Shown here: piece after piece, positions 1 through 9,579 of the stretch
Position numbering within the stretch: position 1 is the stretch's first letter
Layout: every line of letters begins with the position of its first letter
The notes under the pieces: model-generated
Seen by the model: the letters and a program-made list of their open reading frames with translations, nothing else
What the model was told of the DNA's origin: nothing
Databases searched by the model: none
Program-made: the position numbers and the translations under genes
DNA from: Alphaproteobacteria bacterium
GTDB lineage: Bacteria; Pseudomonadota; Alphaproteobacteria; Caulobacterales; Caulobacteraceae
Assembly: GCA_018820205.1 (NCBI GenBank)
Contig: JAHJOK010000067.1
Location: 1-41,948 of the forward strand
Direction: 5' to 3'
Length of the DNA stretch: 41,948 bases

Positions 1-33
1 CCCTCCGTCACGGCGCGAAGGCGCGCCGCGCCA

Positions 34-62
34 CCTCCCCATCGCCTGCGGCGACAGGGAGG
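34..62. repeat. Hairpin repeat overlapping the cvpA ribosome-binding region
   Basis: An imperfect inverted repeat is visible: CCTCCC at 34-39 pairs with GGGAGG at 57-62, and TCGCC at 42-46 pairs with GGCGA at 50-54, around a TGC loop. The right arm runs into the purine-rich GGGAGGAGAAGG stretch that must supply the Shine-Dalgarno sequence of cvpA (ATG at 74). It could be a palindromic intergenic repeat, a terminator of the gene to the left, or a structure that hides the ribosome-binding site. The sequence alone does not decide. Confidence 0.5.
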
Positions 63-73
63 AGAAGGCAGGC

Positions 74-670
74 ATGACCGGTTTTGACGCCTTCGCCATC
101 CTGGTCATCCTGGCCTCGGCCGCCGCCGGCTGGGTGCGAGGCGGCACGCGCGAGATCATCACCCTGCTCAGCTTCGTGCTGGCGGCCTTCATCGCCTTGA
201 TCGCGCTGCCGCTGACCGCACCCATCGGGCGCGCGCTGATCGATCCGGACTGGGCGGGCTCGATCTTCTCCGCCATCGCGTCCTTCCTGCTGATCTATTT
301 CGGCATCCGCATCTTCGGCTCGATTCTGTCGAAACGGGCCCAGGCCCATCCGCAGTTGGGCGGCATCGACCGCATCGCCGGCATTCTGGTCGGCGCCGGC
401 CGGTCGCTGGTGCTTCTGGGGGCCATCCATCTGGTGATCGTGGCGGCCATGCCCGGCGAGCGGACCCCGCGCTGGCTGTCCGAAGCGGCCCTGCGCCCGC
501 TCAGCGCCGGCGCCGCGCGCGCCATCCAGATCGTGCTGCCCGGCATCGGCCGTGGCGCTGACGCCATCAGTCCCGTTGTCGATTCCTCCGTGCGCAGAGG
601 CTTTTCCGACGAAAACGCCTTGCCCCCGACCCAATCCGGTCCTACCTCGCCCCCGTCCGCCGCCCAGTAA
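74..670 (+). CDS. cvpA: CvpA family inner-membrane protein
   Basis: A 198-residue membrane protein of the CvpA (colicin V production) family. The N-terminal two thirds carries about four hydrophobic helices (roughly residues 5-22, 28-50, 62-80 and 100-125), with the charged turn GWVRGGTREI after helix 1 that is usual in this family. The C-terminal tail is hydrophilic and Pro/Ser-rich. Family members are linked to colicin V export and envelope stress tolerance, but the molecular activity is unknown. The ATG at 74 follows the purine-rich GGAGGAGAAGG. purF starts 27 bases downstream on the same strand; the cvpA-purF pairing is conserved in many proteobacteria, so the two are probably co-transcribed. 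Family assignment is confident; function is not. Confidence 0.9.
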   Translation: MTGFDAFAILVILASAAAGWVRGGTREIITLLSFVLAAFIALIALPLTAPIGRALIDPDWAGSIFSAIASFLLIYFGIRIFGSILSKRAQAHPQLGGIDRIAGILVGAGRSLVLLGAIHLVIVAAMPGERTPRWLSEAALRPLSAGAARAIQIVLPGIGRGADAISPVVDSSVRRGFSDENALPPTQSGPTSPPSAAQ

Positions 671-697
671 ATTTTCGCCTGTCATCGGAGCCCCACG

Positions 698-2212
698 ATG
701 CGCAGCCTGAACCACGATATCTCCGCTCCGGTCGTTCACCGCGAGCATCACCGCGACGCGGACGATGATCGTCCGCGTCTGGAGTGCGGCGTGTGCGGCG
801 TATGGGGCGCCGCAAAGGACGAGGCCTCGGGCATCGTGGCCCTGGGCCTGCACGCCCTTCAGCACCGCGGTCAGGAAGCCTGCGGCATCGCCTCGGTCAA
901 CGCCGACCGCTTCCACACCGAACGCCACATGGGCCATGTCGGCGAGGCGTTCGGCGGCACGGACCTGGCCAAACGGATGCCGGGCCACGCGGCCGTCGGC
1001 CACACCCGCTATTCGACCGCCGGCGGCAGTTTCCTGCGCAACATCCAGCCGATGTTCGCCGATCTGGACCAGGGCGGCATCGCCATCGGCCACAACGGCA
1101 ACCTGACTAATTTCCACTACCTGCGGAACCAGCTGGTCGGCGAGGGCTCGATCTTCCAGTCGACGTCGGATTCCGAGGTCATCCTGCATCTGATCGCGCG
1201 CAGCCGTAAGGCCAAGATCGTCGATCGGTTCATCGACGCCCTGGCGCGGATCGAGGGCGGCTACGCCCTGGTGGCCCAGACCCGCACGAAGATGATCGGC
1301 GCGCGCGATCCATTGGGCATCCGGCCGCTGGTGCTGGGCAAGATCGGCGAGGCCTGGGTGCTGGCGTCCGAGACCTGTGCGCTGGACACCATCGGCGCGA
1401 CCTTCGTGCGCGATGTCGAGCACGGAGAGGTCATCGTCATCGACCACCACGGCTTCCGCTCGCTGAAGCCATTCCCGGCGCGCGCCGCCCGGCCGTGTCT
1501 GTTCGAGTATGTCTATTTCTCGCGTCCCGACAGCGTCGTGAACGGCCGGTCCGTTTATGGCGTGCGAAAGCGGATGGGCCACGGCCTGGCCCGCGAGCAC
1601 GCGGTCGAGGCCGACGTGGTCGTCCCGGTGCCGGATTCCGGCGTCCCGGCCGCGCTCGGCTACGCCCAGGAAAGCGGCATTCCCTACGAAATGGGCATCA
1701 TCCGCAGCCACTATCTGGGCCGCACCTTCATCCAGCCCAGCCAGGGCGCCCGCCAGAAGGGCGTGGCCATGAAGCACAGCCCCAACCGCGCGGTGATCGA
1801 GGGCAAGCGGGTCGTGCTGATCGACGATTCAATCGTGCGCGGCACCACTTCGGTGAAACTGGTCCGGGCCGTGCGCGACGCAGGCGCGACCGAGGTGCAC
1901 CTGCGCTCGGCCAGCCCGCCGATCCTGTGGCCTGATTTCTACGGCATCGACATGCCCGAGCGTGATCAACTGCTGGCCGCCAACAAGACGCTGGACGAGA
2001 TGCGCGAGATGCTGGAGGTCGACTCGCTCGGTTTCCTCTCGGTCGATGGGCTCTACAAGGCGATGGGCGAGACGGGCCGCGACAATACCAATCCCCAGTT
2101 CACCGATCACTATTTCACCGGCGACTACCCCACCCGTCTGGTCGATCGCGAGATCGAGGAGGGCGGACGCGATGTGGTCGGTCGGCAACTTTCGCTGCTG
2201 GTCAGCGCTTAA
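698..2212 (+). CDS. purF: Amidophosphoribosyltransferase
   Basis: Catalyses the first committed step of purine synthesis, PRPP plus glutamine to 5-phosphoribosylamine, in the cytoplasm. The 504-residue protein has an N-terminal Ntn-hydrolase glutaminase domain; Cys30 in LECGVCGVWG is the expected nucleophile, which implies removal of a 29-residue propeptide. HALQHRGQEACGI and GHTRYSTAG are family signatures. The C-terminal phosphoribosyltransferase domain carries the PRPP loop VVLIDDSIVRGTTS. The C-terminal cysteines that bind a 4Fe-4S cluster in Bacillus-type enzymes are absent (WPDFYGID and DHYFTGDYPT stand there). A CGGAG sequence about 8 bases before the ATG is the likely ribosome-binding site. 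It follows cvpA closely. Confidence 0.97.
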   Translation: MRSLNHDISAPVVHREHHRDADDDRPRLECGVCGVWGAAKDEASGIVALGLHALQHRGQEACGIASVNADRFHTERHMGHVGEAFGGTDLAKRMPGHAAVGHTRYSTAGGSFLRNIQPMFADLDQGGIAIGHNGNLTNFHYLRNQLVGEGSIFQSTSDSEVILHLIARSRKAKIVDRFIDALARIEGGYALVAQTRTKMIGARDPLGIRPLVLGKIGEAWVLASETCALDTIGATFVRDVEHGEVIVIDHHGFRSLKPFPARAARPCLFEYVYFSRPDSVVNGRSVYGVRKRMGHGLAREHAVEADVVVPVPDSGVPAALGYAQESGIPYEMGIIRSHYLGRTFIQPSQGARQKGVAMKHSPNRAVIEGKRVVLIDDSIVRGTTSVKLVRAVRDAGATEVHLRSASPPILWPDFYGIDMPERDQLLAANKTLDEMREMLEVDSLGFLSVDGLYKAMGETGRDNTNPQFTDHYFTGDYPTRLVDREIEEGGRDVVGRQLSLLVSA

Positions 2213-2218
2213 GCTCGC

Positions 2219-2572
2219 ATGATGAACCAGCTCGGCTATTTCACCCTCGGGACCGTGGACATCGCCAAGGCCAAGGCCTTTTACGGCGCCCTGTTCGGCT
2301 GGACCTTCGATGACGACGCCTCAAACGAGACCTATGCCCATGTCGCCGGCTCGGACCCTGCGTGCGGCTTCACCAAGGTCGAGCGGACGCGCGATCACGC
2401 CGACCTCTATTTCCGGGTTGAGGACATCGACGCCATGTGCGCGGAGGTCAATCGCCTGGGCGGTCGCGCCGCCCTGCCCTCCGACAGCGATTCCGGCCGC
2501 TCCGTCTCTGTCTGCGACGACCAGGGCATGAGCTTCAGCCTGTGGCAGCCAGCGGCCGGATTGGTCGATTAG
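2219..2572 (+). CDS. VOC (glyoxalase-like) family protein
   Basis: A 117-residue single-module protein of the vicinal oxygen chelate fold. The N-terminal pattern LGYFTLGTVDIAKAKAFYGALFGW and the C-terminal SVCDDQGMSFSLWQP are the paired beta-alpha-beta signatures of this family, whose members bind divalent metals and act in isomerisation, ring cleavage or antibiotic binding. The expected first metal ligand near the N-terminus is not an obvious His, so a catalytic role is uncertain. It begins 6 bases after the purF stop, with two adjacent ATG codons (2219 and 2222), and may be translated from the purF transcript. Substrate unknown. Confidence 0.85.
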   Translation: MMNQLGYFTLGTVDIAKAKAFYGALFGWTFDDDASNETYAHVAGSDPACGFTKVERTRDHADLYFRVEDIDAMCAEVNRLGGRAALPSDSDSGRSVSVCDDQGMSFSLWQPAAGLVD

Positions 2573-2611
2573 CCGCTTGGCCGATCGTCCGGCGGCGCGC
2601 TATCAGGCGCG

Positions 2612-3367
2612 ATGACCGATGCACTTCCTCTTGCCGACCGTATCGCCCTCGTCGTCGGGGCGTCGCGCGGCATCGGCTATGAGAGCGCGCTGGCTCTGGC
2701 CGTCGCCGGCGCTCATGTCGTCGCCACGGCCCGGACCCAGGGCGCGCTCGAGGAACTGGACGACGCCATCTATGCCGCCACCGGCCGTCACGCGACCCTG
2801 GCGCCGTTCGACCTGATCGACGGCGGGGGCATCGACCGGCTGGGCGGATCCATTTTCCAGCGGTTCGGAAAGCTGGACATCTGGGTCAACGCCGCCGCCA
2901 CCCTTGGCGCCGCCGGCCTGACGCCGGTCAGCCACATCGACCCGCGCGGCTTCGCCAAGATCGAAAAGACCAATTTCACCGCCACCTATCGGCTGATCCG
3001 CTCGCTGGAGCCGCTGCTTCGCACGTCAGAGGCCGGGCGCGTGATCCACCTGACCACCAGCCTGGCCCGCGATCCCCGTGCCTTCTGGGGACTGTATGCG
3101 GCGACCAAGGCGGGCGCCGAGGCCCTGATGCTGGCCTGGGCCGACGAGATCGAGACCACGCCGATCCGCATCAGCGTCCTGGATCCCGGCCGCATGCGTA
3201 CCCAGATGCGCGCCCAGGCCTTTCCCGGCGAGGATCCCGAGACCCTGCCGCATCCATCGGAGATCGGCCCGCTGATGGTCGAACTGGCGCGCGCAGATCG
3301 CACCCCGCAACAGCGGGTCAGCTTCAAGGACTGGAGCGCGGCGCCGACGCCCGCGGCGCTGGTCTGA
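2612..3367 (+). CDS. SDR family NAD(P)-dependent oxidoreductase
   Basis: A 251-residue classical short-chain dehydrogenase/reductase. The cofactor loop GASRGIG lies at residues 16-22, NAAA at about 93-96 matches the NNAG motif, Ser150 in HLTTS is the likely catalytic serine, and YAATK at 162-166 supplies the catalytic Tyr and Lys. Length and motif spacing fit a complete enzyme. It reduces or oxidises a carbonyl/alcohol with NAD(P)H, but the substrate cannot be read from the sequence. The AraC-type regulator follows 4 bases after the stop, so the two are probably in one transcript. Confidence 0.92.
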   Translation: MTDALPLADRIALVVGASRGIGYESALALAVAGAHVVATARTQGALEELDDAIYAATGRHATLAPFDLIDGGGIDRLGGSIFQRFGKLDIWVNAAATLGAAGLTPVSHIDPRGFAKIEKTNFTATYRLIRSLEPLLRTSEAGRVIHLTTSLARDPRAFWGLYAATKAGAEALMLAWADEIETTPIRISVLDPGRMRTQMRAQAFPGEDPETLPHPSEIGPLMVELARADRTPQQRVSFKDWSAAPTPAALV

Positions 3368-3371
3368 AGCC

Positions 3372-4169
3372 ATGAGCCGGGAACTCCCGCATGGACAGTT
3401 CATGGGGACGATCAACCGCTCGGTCAGCGCCGGCGGCTTCGACGTGGATCTGCGCGTGGCGACCCTGCCGCCCGAGGCCGTCGAGGAGCATTCGCACGGC
3501 GCCGCCCATTTCATCCTGCCGCTGGCCGACGGCTATCGCAGTCTGGCCCGCGACCCGCTGAGCCGTCGGACCGTGTTCGGCGCGGGCAGCGCCCTCTACA
3601 ACCCTCCGGGCGTCGTCCACCGCGACTGTTTCGATGTTCCGGGCGGACTGTTCCTGTCGGTGACCGCGCCTTCGGACCTGCCCACGGCGCGGGATCGGCC
3701 CGTCCTGCTGCGCGGGCCGGCGGAATGCGCCATGCACCGGCTGGTGGGTCTCAGCCTGAGGGGCCGATCCAGCGACGGTCTCCTGGTCGAGGACGCTGCC
3801 CATATCCTGGCCGGCGCGGTGTCCGATGAGCCGGACCCGTCACGGCATGCGCCGGACTGGCTGCCCCTGGCGATGGAGATCGTCGACGATCTGTCCCTGT
3901 CCGCGGGGCTGGAGGTTCGCGACGTCGCCGCCCGGGTCCGCGTTCACCCGGTGCATCTCGCCCGGGCATGGAGACGCCACCTTGGGCGGTCCCCCGGCAG
4001 CGCGATTCGCCATCGCCGCGCCCAGCACGCCGCCATCCATCTGGCGCGCGACCTCCCGCTCGCCGAGGTCGCAGCGAGCGCGGGTTATGCGGACCAGAGC
4101 CACATGACCCGGGAATACGCCCGCATCTTCGGCGTCACGCCCGGCGTCTTCCGCGCCGCCGTCGCCTGA
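3372..4169 (+). CDS. AraC family transcriptional regulator with cupin-like N-terminus
   Basis: A 265-residue DNA-binding regulator. Residues of about 30-90 look like a cupin sensor (EEHSHGAAHFILPL, then ALYNPPGVVHRDCF, with metal-type histidines). The C-terminal 100 residues form the double helix-turn-helix of the AraC/XylS family: LEVRDVAARVRVHPVHLARA is helix-turn-helix 1, and LAEVAASAGYADQSHMTREY followed by FGVTP is helix-turn-helix 2 with the typical ending. It lies 4 bases after the SDR gene, so it may regulate that gene or the serine hydrolase downstream. The ligand is unknown. Confidence 0.9.
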   Translation: MSRELPHGQFMGTINRSVSAGGFDVDLRVATLPPEAVEEHSHGAAHFILPLADGYRSLARDPLSRRTVFGAGSALYNPPGVVHRDCFDVPGGLFLSVTAPSDLPTARDRPVLLRGPAECAMHRLVGLSLRGRSSDGLLVEDAAHILAGAVSDEPDPSRHAPDWLPLAMEIVDDLSLSAGLEVRDVAARVRVHPVHLARAWRRHLGRSPGSAIRHRRAQHAAIHLARDLPLAEVAASAGYADQSHMTREYARIFGVTPGVFRAAVA

Positions 4170-4243
4170 TCGGGTTTCATCTGTTCAAGACAGGTCGGAT
4201 GGGAAGGTCGAATGGGAGGAGCTTGCTGAACAAAGGATCCTCC

Positions 4244-5338
4244 GTGCGCATCACCGCTCTGGCCTTGGCCGCCCTGCTTTCCATCGCTCCGGCCGCCCAC
4301 GCCGGTCAATCCGACGGCTGGCGCCTCGCCACGCCCCGGGCCGAGAATGCCTCGCCCGAAGACCTACAGGCCATGGATGCGGCGGTCCGTGCTGGAACGT
4401 TCCAGCAGATCACCAGCGTCCTGATCAGCCGCAATGGCCGGCTGATCCATGAAACCTATTTCGACGACGGCGGCGCAGAGGCACGGCGCAACACCCGTTC
4501 GACGACCAAGACCGTCACCGCCATGCTGGCCGGCGCCGCGATCGAGCGCGGCGTGCTGACGGCCTCGACCCCGGTCGCGCCGCTGATCGCGTCATGGGGG
4601 CCGTTCGACAATCCAGACCCGCGCAAGGACGCCATCACGGTCGAGGACCTGATGACCATGAGCTCCCTGCTGGAATGCGACGATCAGAACCAGTTCTCTC
4701 GCGGCAATGAAGAGCGGATGTATCTGATCGAGAACTGGGTCGCCTTCGCCTTCGACCTGCCGGTCCGGGGTTTTCCGGCCTGGGCGCCGCGGCCCGAGGC
4801 ATCGCCGTATGGCCGCTCGTTCAGCTACTGCACCGCGGGCGTGACCACGCTGGGCGCCGCGATCCAGTCGGCCACGGGGCAGTCGTTGCAGGACTTCGCC
4901 CACGAAGTCCTGTTCGCGCCGCTGGGCATCGGGGGCGAGGAATGGCAGCTGTCGCCGCTCGGCCTGGCCCAGGGCGGCGGCGGTCTGGGCCTGCGCAGCC
5001 GTGATCTGCTCAAGCTGGGTCAACTGCTGCTGGACGGCGGGCGCTGGAACGACGCTCGGGTGCTGCCCCAGGCCTTCGTCACGGCCATGACCACGCCCCA
5101 CGCGAGCGTCGGCGACGATCGAGGCGACTACGGCTATCTGACTTGGCTGCCGTCGTACACGGTCGGGGGACAGGCGTATGCGGCCTGGGCCATGGCCGGC
5201 ACGGGCGGCAACAAGGTCGTCGTCGTTCCCGAACTGCAGGCCGTCGTCGTGGTGACCACCACCAACTACGGCGTACGCAACCCGCACGCTCTGGCCGACG
5301 CCCTGATCGCCGACCACGCCCTGGCGGCCCTTCATTGA
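4244..5338 (+). CDS. Secreted serine hydrolase, beta-lactamase/class C family
   Basis: A penicillin-binding-protein-like serine hydrolase. I chose the GTG at 4244 because AAAGGA lies about 7 bases upstream and because the protein then begins with a clean signal peptide (VRITALALAALLSIAPAAHA) with an AHA cleavage site. Longer in-frame starts exist, for example ATG 4199. The SxxK nucleophile motif is STTK at residues 86-89. The second motif, normally YxN or YxS, appears as YCT at 195-197, and GTGG near the C-terminus stands for the third motif. It is probably an esterase or peptidase of the periplasm rather than a true beta-lactamase. Its stop is 22 bases from the stop of the convergent alpha/beta hydrolase. 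Confidence 0.85.
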   Translation: MRITALALAALLSIAPAAHAGQSDGWRLATPRAENASPEDLQAMDAAVRAGTFQQITSVLISRNGRLIHETYFDDGGAEARRNTRSTTKTVTAMLAGAAIERGVLTASTPVAPLIASWGPFDNPDPRKDAITVEDLMTMSSLLECDDQNQFSRGNEERMYLIENWVAFAFDLPVRGFPAWAPRPEASPYGRSFSYCTAGVTTLGAAIQSATGQSLQDFAHEVLFAPLGIGGEEWQLSPLGLAQGGGGLGLRSRDLLKLGQLLLDGGRWNDARVLPQAFVTAMTTPHASVGDDRGDYGYLTWLPSYTVGGQAYAAWAMAGTGGNKVVVVPELQAVVVVTTTNYGVRNPHALADALIADHALAALH

Positions 5339-5360
5339 GTCAGGCGACCATGGCAGGCCG

Positions 5361-6185
5361 TCAGCCGCGAATGAAGGTCAGCAGTTCGGCGTTGACCTGA
5401 TCGGCGTGGGTGGTGGCCATGCCGTGCGGCAGGCCCGGCATCACCTTCAGCACGCCCTTCGGCAGCAACGGCGCCGACAGCAGCGCCGAGTCCGCGATCG
5501 GGACGATCTGATCGTCGTCCCCATGCAGGACCAGCACCGGAATATCGATGGTCTTCAGATCCTCGGTGAAGTCGGTCTCCGAGAAGGCCTTGATGCAATC
5601 ATAATGGGCCTTGGTCCCGCCCATCATCCCCTGCCGCCACCAGTTGTCGATCACGCCTTGGTCGACCTTCGCGCCCGGACGGTTGAAGCCGTAGAAGGGG
5701 CCGGTCGGAACATCGACGTAGAACTGCGCCCGGTTGGCCGCCAGGGCCGCGCGGAAGCCGTCGAACACCTCGATCGGCAGGCCGCCCGGATTGGCGTCGG
5801 ACTGGACCATGATCGGCGGCACCGCGCCCATCAGAACGGCCTTGGACACCCGCGACGTGCCGTGACGACCCAGGAACCGCGCCACCTCGCCGCCTCCGGT
5901 CGAGTGGCCGATCATGACAGCGTCCTTCAGGTCCAGCGCCTCGAACAGCACCTTCAGATCGTCGGCGTAGGTGTCCATCTCGTTGCCGGTCGCCGTCTGG
6001 GTCGAGCGGCCGTGCCCGCGTCGGTCGTGGGCGATGACGCGGAACCCCTGATGCAGGAAGAACAGCATCTGCGCATCCCAGTCGTCCGCGCTCAGCGGCC
6101 AGCCGTGGGAGAAGACGATCGGCTGACCCGTCCCCCAGTCCTTGTAGAAGACTTCGACGTTCTCGGCGGTGGTGATCATCGGCAT
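5361..6185 (-). CDS. Alpha/beta hydrolase, non-haem chloroperoxidase-like
   Basis: A 274-residue single-domain alpha/beta hydrolase. GHSTGGG at residues 93-99 holds the nucleophile Ser95, the oxyanion region is [17 protein letters not shown] provides the acid Asp, and GLPHGM near the C-terminus gives the catalytic His. DRRGHGRS and FLGRHG are typical of the cofactor-free haloperoxidase/arylesterase group. Such enzymes hydrolyse esters and can perhydrolyse carboxylic acids; the natural substrate is unknown. An AGGAG sequence lies upstream of the ATG at 6185. It stands alone: the gene to its left is convergent, and the repeat-bearing gap 6186-6452 separates it from der. Confidence 0.92.
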   Translation of the reverse strand: MPMITTAENVEVFYKDWGTGQPIVFSHGWPLSADDWDAQMLFFLHQGFRVIAHDRRGHGRSTQTATGNEMDTYADDLKVLFEALDLKDAVMIGHSTGGGEVARFLGRHGTSRVSKAVLMGAVPPIMVQSDANPGGLPIEVFDGFRAALAANRAQFYVDVPTGPFYGFNRPGAKVDQGVIDNWWRQGMMGGTKAHYDCIKAFSETDFTEDLKTIDIPVLVLHGDDDQIVPIADSALLSAPLLPKGVLKVMPGLPHGMATTHADQVNAELLTFIRG

Positions 6186-6300
6186 GGGGGAGGCTCCTGA
6201 CAGAGGGGAAGCCCTATAATATCACCGTTATCGCGACATTTGTCGGACCGTTGCCGTCACCTTGGGTTTCAGCGGAGACGCCAGCCCGCCAACCCAACAT

Positions 6301-6432
6301 CCGTGCATCCCAGCGAAGGCGGGGACCCAGTGCTTTCGCCAGGCACAGGTGCGCGGGATTACCGGCTGCGACAGACCAGAAACGTTGGATCGCCCACAGA
6401 ACTGGGTCCCCGCCTACGCGGGGATGCACGGG
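6301..6432. repeat. Pair of inverted 32-base intergenic repeats
   Basis: Copy A lies at 6301-6332 and an inverted copy B at 6401-6432. Over the shared length, the reverse complement of A differs from B at two positions. The core of each is a GGGGACCCAG / CTGGGTCCCC block beside GTGCATCC / GGATGCAC. The 68 bases between them show no gene. This type of element produces spurious peptides reading HPRVGGDP and is common in intergenic DNA of alphaproteobacteria (established knowledge; the copy number in this genome is unknown). It sits between the 3-prime end of der and the 5-prime end of the alpha/beta hydrolase, and could end the der transcript. Confidence 0.7.
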
Positions 6433-6452
6433 GTGTGGCGGGACGTGGGCCC

Positions 6453-8066
<1,614 letters not shown>

Positions 8067-8098
8067 GTCGGCCTTCTAACTCAGTTTGGGAGGAAACG

Positions 8099-9550
8099 TC
8101 AGCGGATGCTGACCAACTCGCCGGCGTCGGTCAGTACGTAAAGCGCGCCGTTGTAGGCGGACGGAGCGATATAGGCGGGTGCGCCCAGGTTCACGGTCGC
8201 GATCTGTGCGCCCGTCTTGGGATCAAAGCCCACGGCCTCGCCGTCGGAGTTGACCAGCACCAGCCGGTTCGACGCCAGGATCGGCCCCGACCATTCCGGC
8301 CGCACGGTGCGGTCGAAGAAGCCCAGGAAGCCGCCCTCCTGACGCACCCGACCTTCGTTCAGGTCGCGCGTCCAGTAGACGGCCCCCGAGTCCCGGTTGA
8401 TCAGCGTCAGTTCGCCCGACTTCGACACGACATAGACCACGTCGCCTGCCGGCAGGGGCGCGTTCACGCCGGCGACCGGCAGCGACCATTTCGCTTGGCC
8501 GGTGCGGATATCCATGGCCTGCATCACGCCGGAATGGCTGACCGCATAGACGAAACCGCGGCTGATGACTGGACGGCCGGCGATGTCACGAATTTCGGAC
8601 AGGGCGCTGGTGCGGCTGGTGCGCGACAGGACCTCGCTCCAGACGGGCTGGCCGTTCGCCGCGCGTAGAGCCGTGACCTCGCCCGAGGAGAAGGGCGCGA
8701 TGACGGTGTCGCCGCTCACCGCCGGGCTGGAGGCCCGCATCACCCGCGCGGGCTCGGCGATGCCGCGATACGACCAGTCCTGCAGACCGGTCGTGGTGTT
8801 GAAGGCGATGATCTGGTTATCGACATCGACGACATAGACGCGATTGCCTGCCACCGTCGGCGCGCCGTGCAGCGGCACGTCCACAGGCTGGCTCCACAGC
8901 ATCGCGCCCGTCGCGGCGTCCAGAGCCGACATGGTGCGATAGCCCGAGGCGACGAAGACCTTGCCGTCGGCGACGGCCACGCCGCCCCCGAAGCCGCCGC
9001 TCAGCGATCCGCCGCCCTGGCTGACGAAGGGCACCGGCAGGCCGAAGACCGAGGCGGCGCCCGAGGCTTCGCGTCCGTCAGGCTTGACGTCGACTTCCCA
9101 CACGACGGCGCCGGATGCGGCGTCGACCGCCGTCACCTTGGACTCGCCGTCCATCACGAAGACCCGGCCGCCGTCGGCGACGACCGGCGACATCACCTGA
9201 CGGTCGCGTCCCGAACCGGCGCCGATGCGCCGACGCCAGGCGACCGTGAACTCGGGCGCGGCGATGACATGTTCATAGACGCTGTCGCTCGCCCCGGCGG
9301 CCCTGGGCCAACTCGTCGCCGCGACGGGTCCGGGCAGGAAGAAGTCACGTCCCGCCAGGCCGGCGGCGGGCGCCAACTGCTGTTCGAACGCCAGGATCGA
9401 GATCCGCTCGCCCTCGCTCGCGGTCGCCTGGGGAGTATTGTCGCGGCCCAGACCGAACGGGAGCACCCGCCGGGCAGAGGCGCAGGACGCCAGCGAGGCG
9501 GCCAGCCCCAGCACGAGGGCGGTCTTCAGCACGCGCGTCACGGTCGTCAT
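8099..9550 (-). CDS. bamB: Outer-membrane assembly lipoprotein BamB-like, PQQ-type beta-propeller
   Basis: Component of the BAM complex that inserts beta-barrel proteins into the outer membrane. With the ATG at 9550 the protein has 483 residues, a signal peptide (TRVLKTALVLGLAA) and a lipobox LASC with Cys23 as the lipidation site. Repeated AxDAxTG blades are visible (VTAVDAASGAVVWE, MSALDAATGAMLWS, FNTTTGLQDWSY, QAMDIRTGQAKWS), as expected for an eight-bladed propeller. GGAG lies about 7 bases before this ATG. An upstream in-frame GTG at 9583 overlaps the previous stop by 4 bases (GTGA) and is an alternative start. The position between the YfgM-like gene and der matches the enterobacterial order. 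Confidence 0.92.
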   Translation of the reverse strand: MTTVTRVLKTALVLGLAASLASCASARRVLPFGLGRDNTPQATASEGERISILAFEQQLAPAAGLAGRDFFLPGPVAATSWPRAAGASDSVYEHVIAAPEFTVAWRRRIGAGSGRDRQVMSPVVADGGRVFVMDGESKVTAVDAASGAVVWEVDVKPDGREASGAASVFGLPVPFVSQGGGSLSGGFGGGVAVADGKVFVASGYRTMSALDAATGAMLWSQPVDVPLHGAPTVAGNRVYVVDVDNQIIAFNTTTGLQDWSYRGIAEPARVMRASSPAVSGDTVIAPFSSGEVTALRAANGQPVWSEVLSRTSRTSALSEIRDIAGRPVISRGFVYAVSHSGVMQAMDIRTGQAKWSLPVAGVNAPLPAGDVVYVVSKSGELTLINRDSGAVYWTRDLNEGRVRQEGGFLGFFDRTVRPEWSGPILASNRLVLVNSDGEAVGFDPKTGAQIATVNLGAPAYIAPSAYNGALYVLTDAGELVSIR

Positions 9551-9579
9551 CCGAACTCCGGTCGTCATAAAGCGGGTCG

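Noticed and set aside
8..1777. A 589-codon minus-strand open frame across cvpA and purF
   Set aside because: It is antisense to two clear genes; its protein is Ala/Gly/Arg/Asp-rich with no domain, as expected for shadows in high-GC DNA.
2219..2572. Naming the first VOC protein a lactoylglutathione lyase
   Set aside because: The metal ligands of glyoxalase I are not all evident, and the protein is too generic for a specific name.
3968..4243. Extension of the serine hydrolase upstream to 3968 or 4199
   Set aside because: The extra part overlaps the AraC-type gene and is not protein-like; the GTG at 4244 has a ribosome-binding site and gives a clean signal peptide.
6214..6429. A 71-residue minus-strand frame beginning MHPRVGGDPVLW
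   Set aside because: It is formed by the inverted repeat; HPRVGGDP peptides are a known by-product of such repeats.
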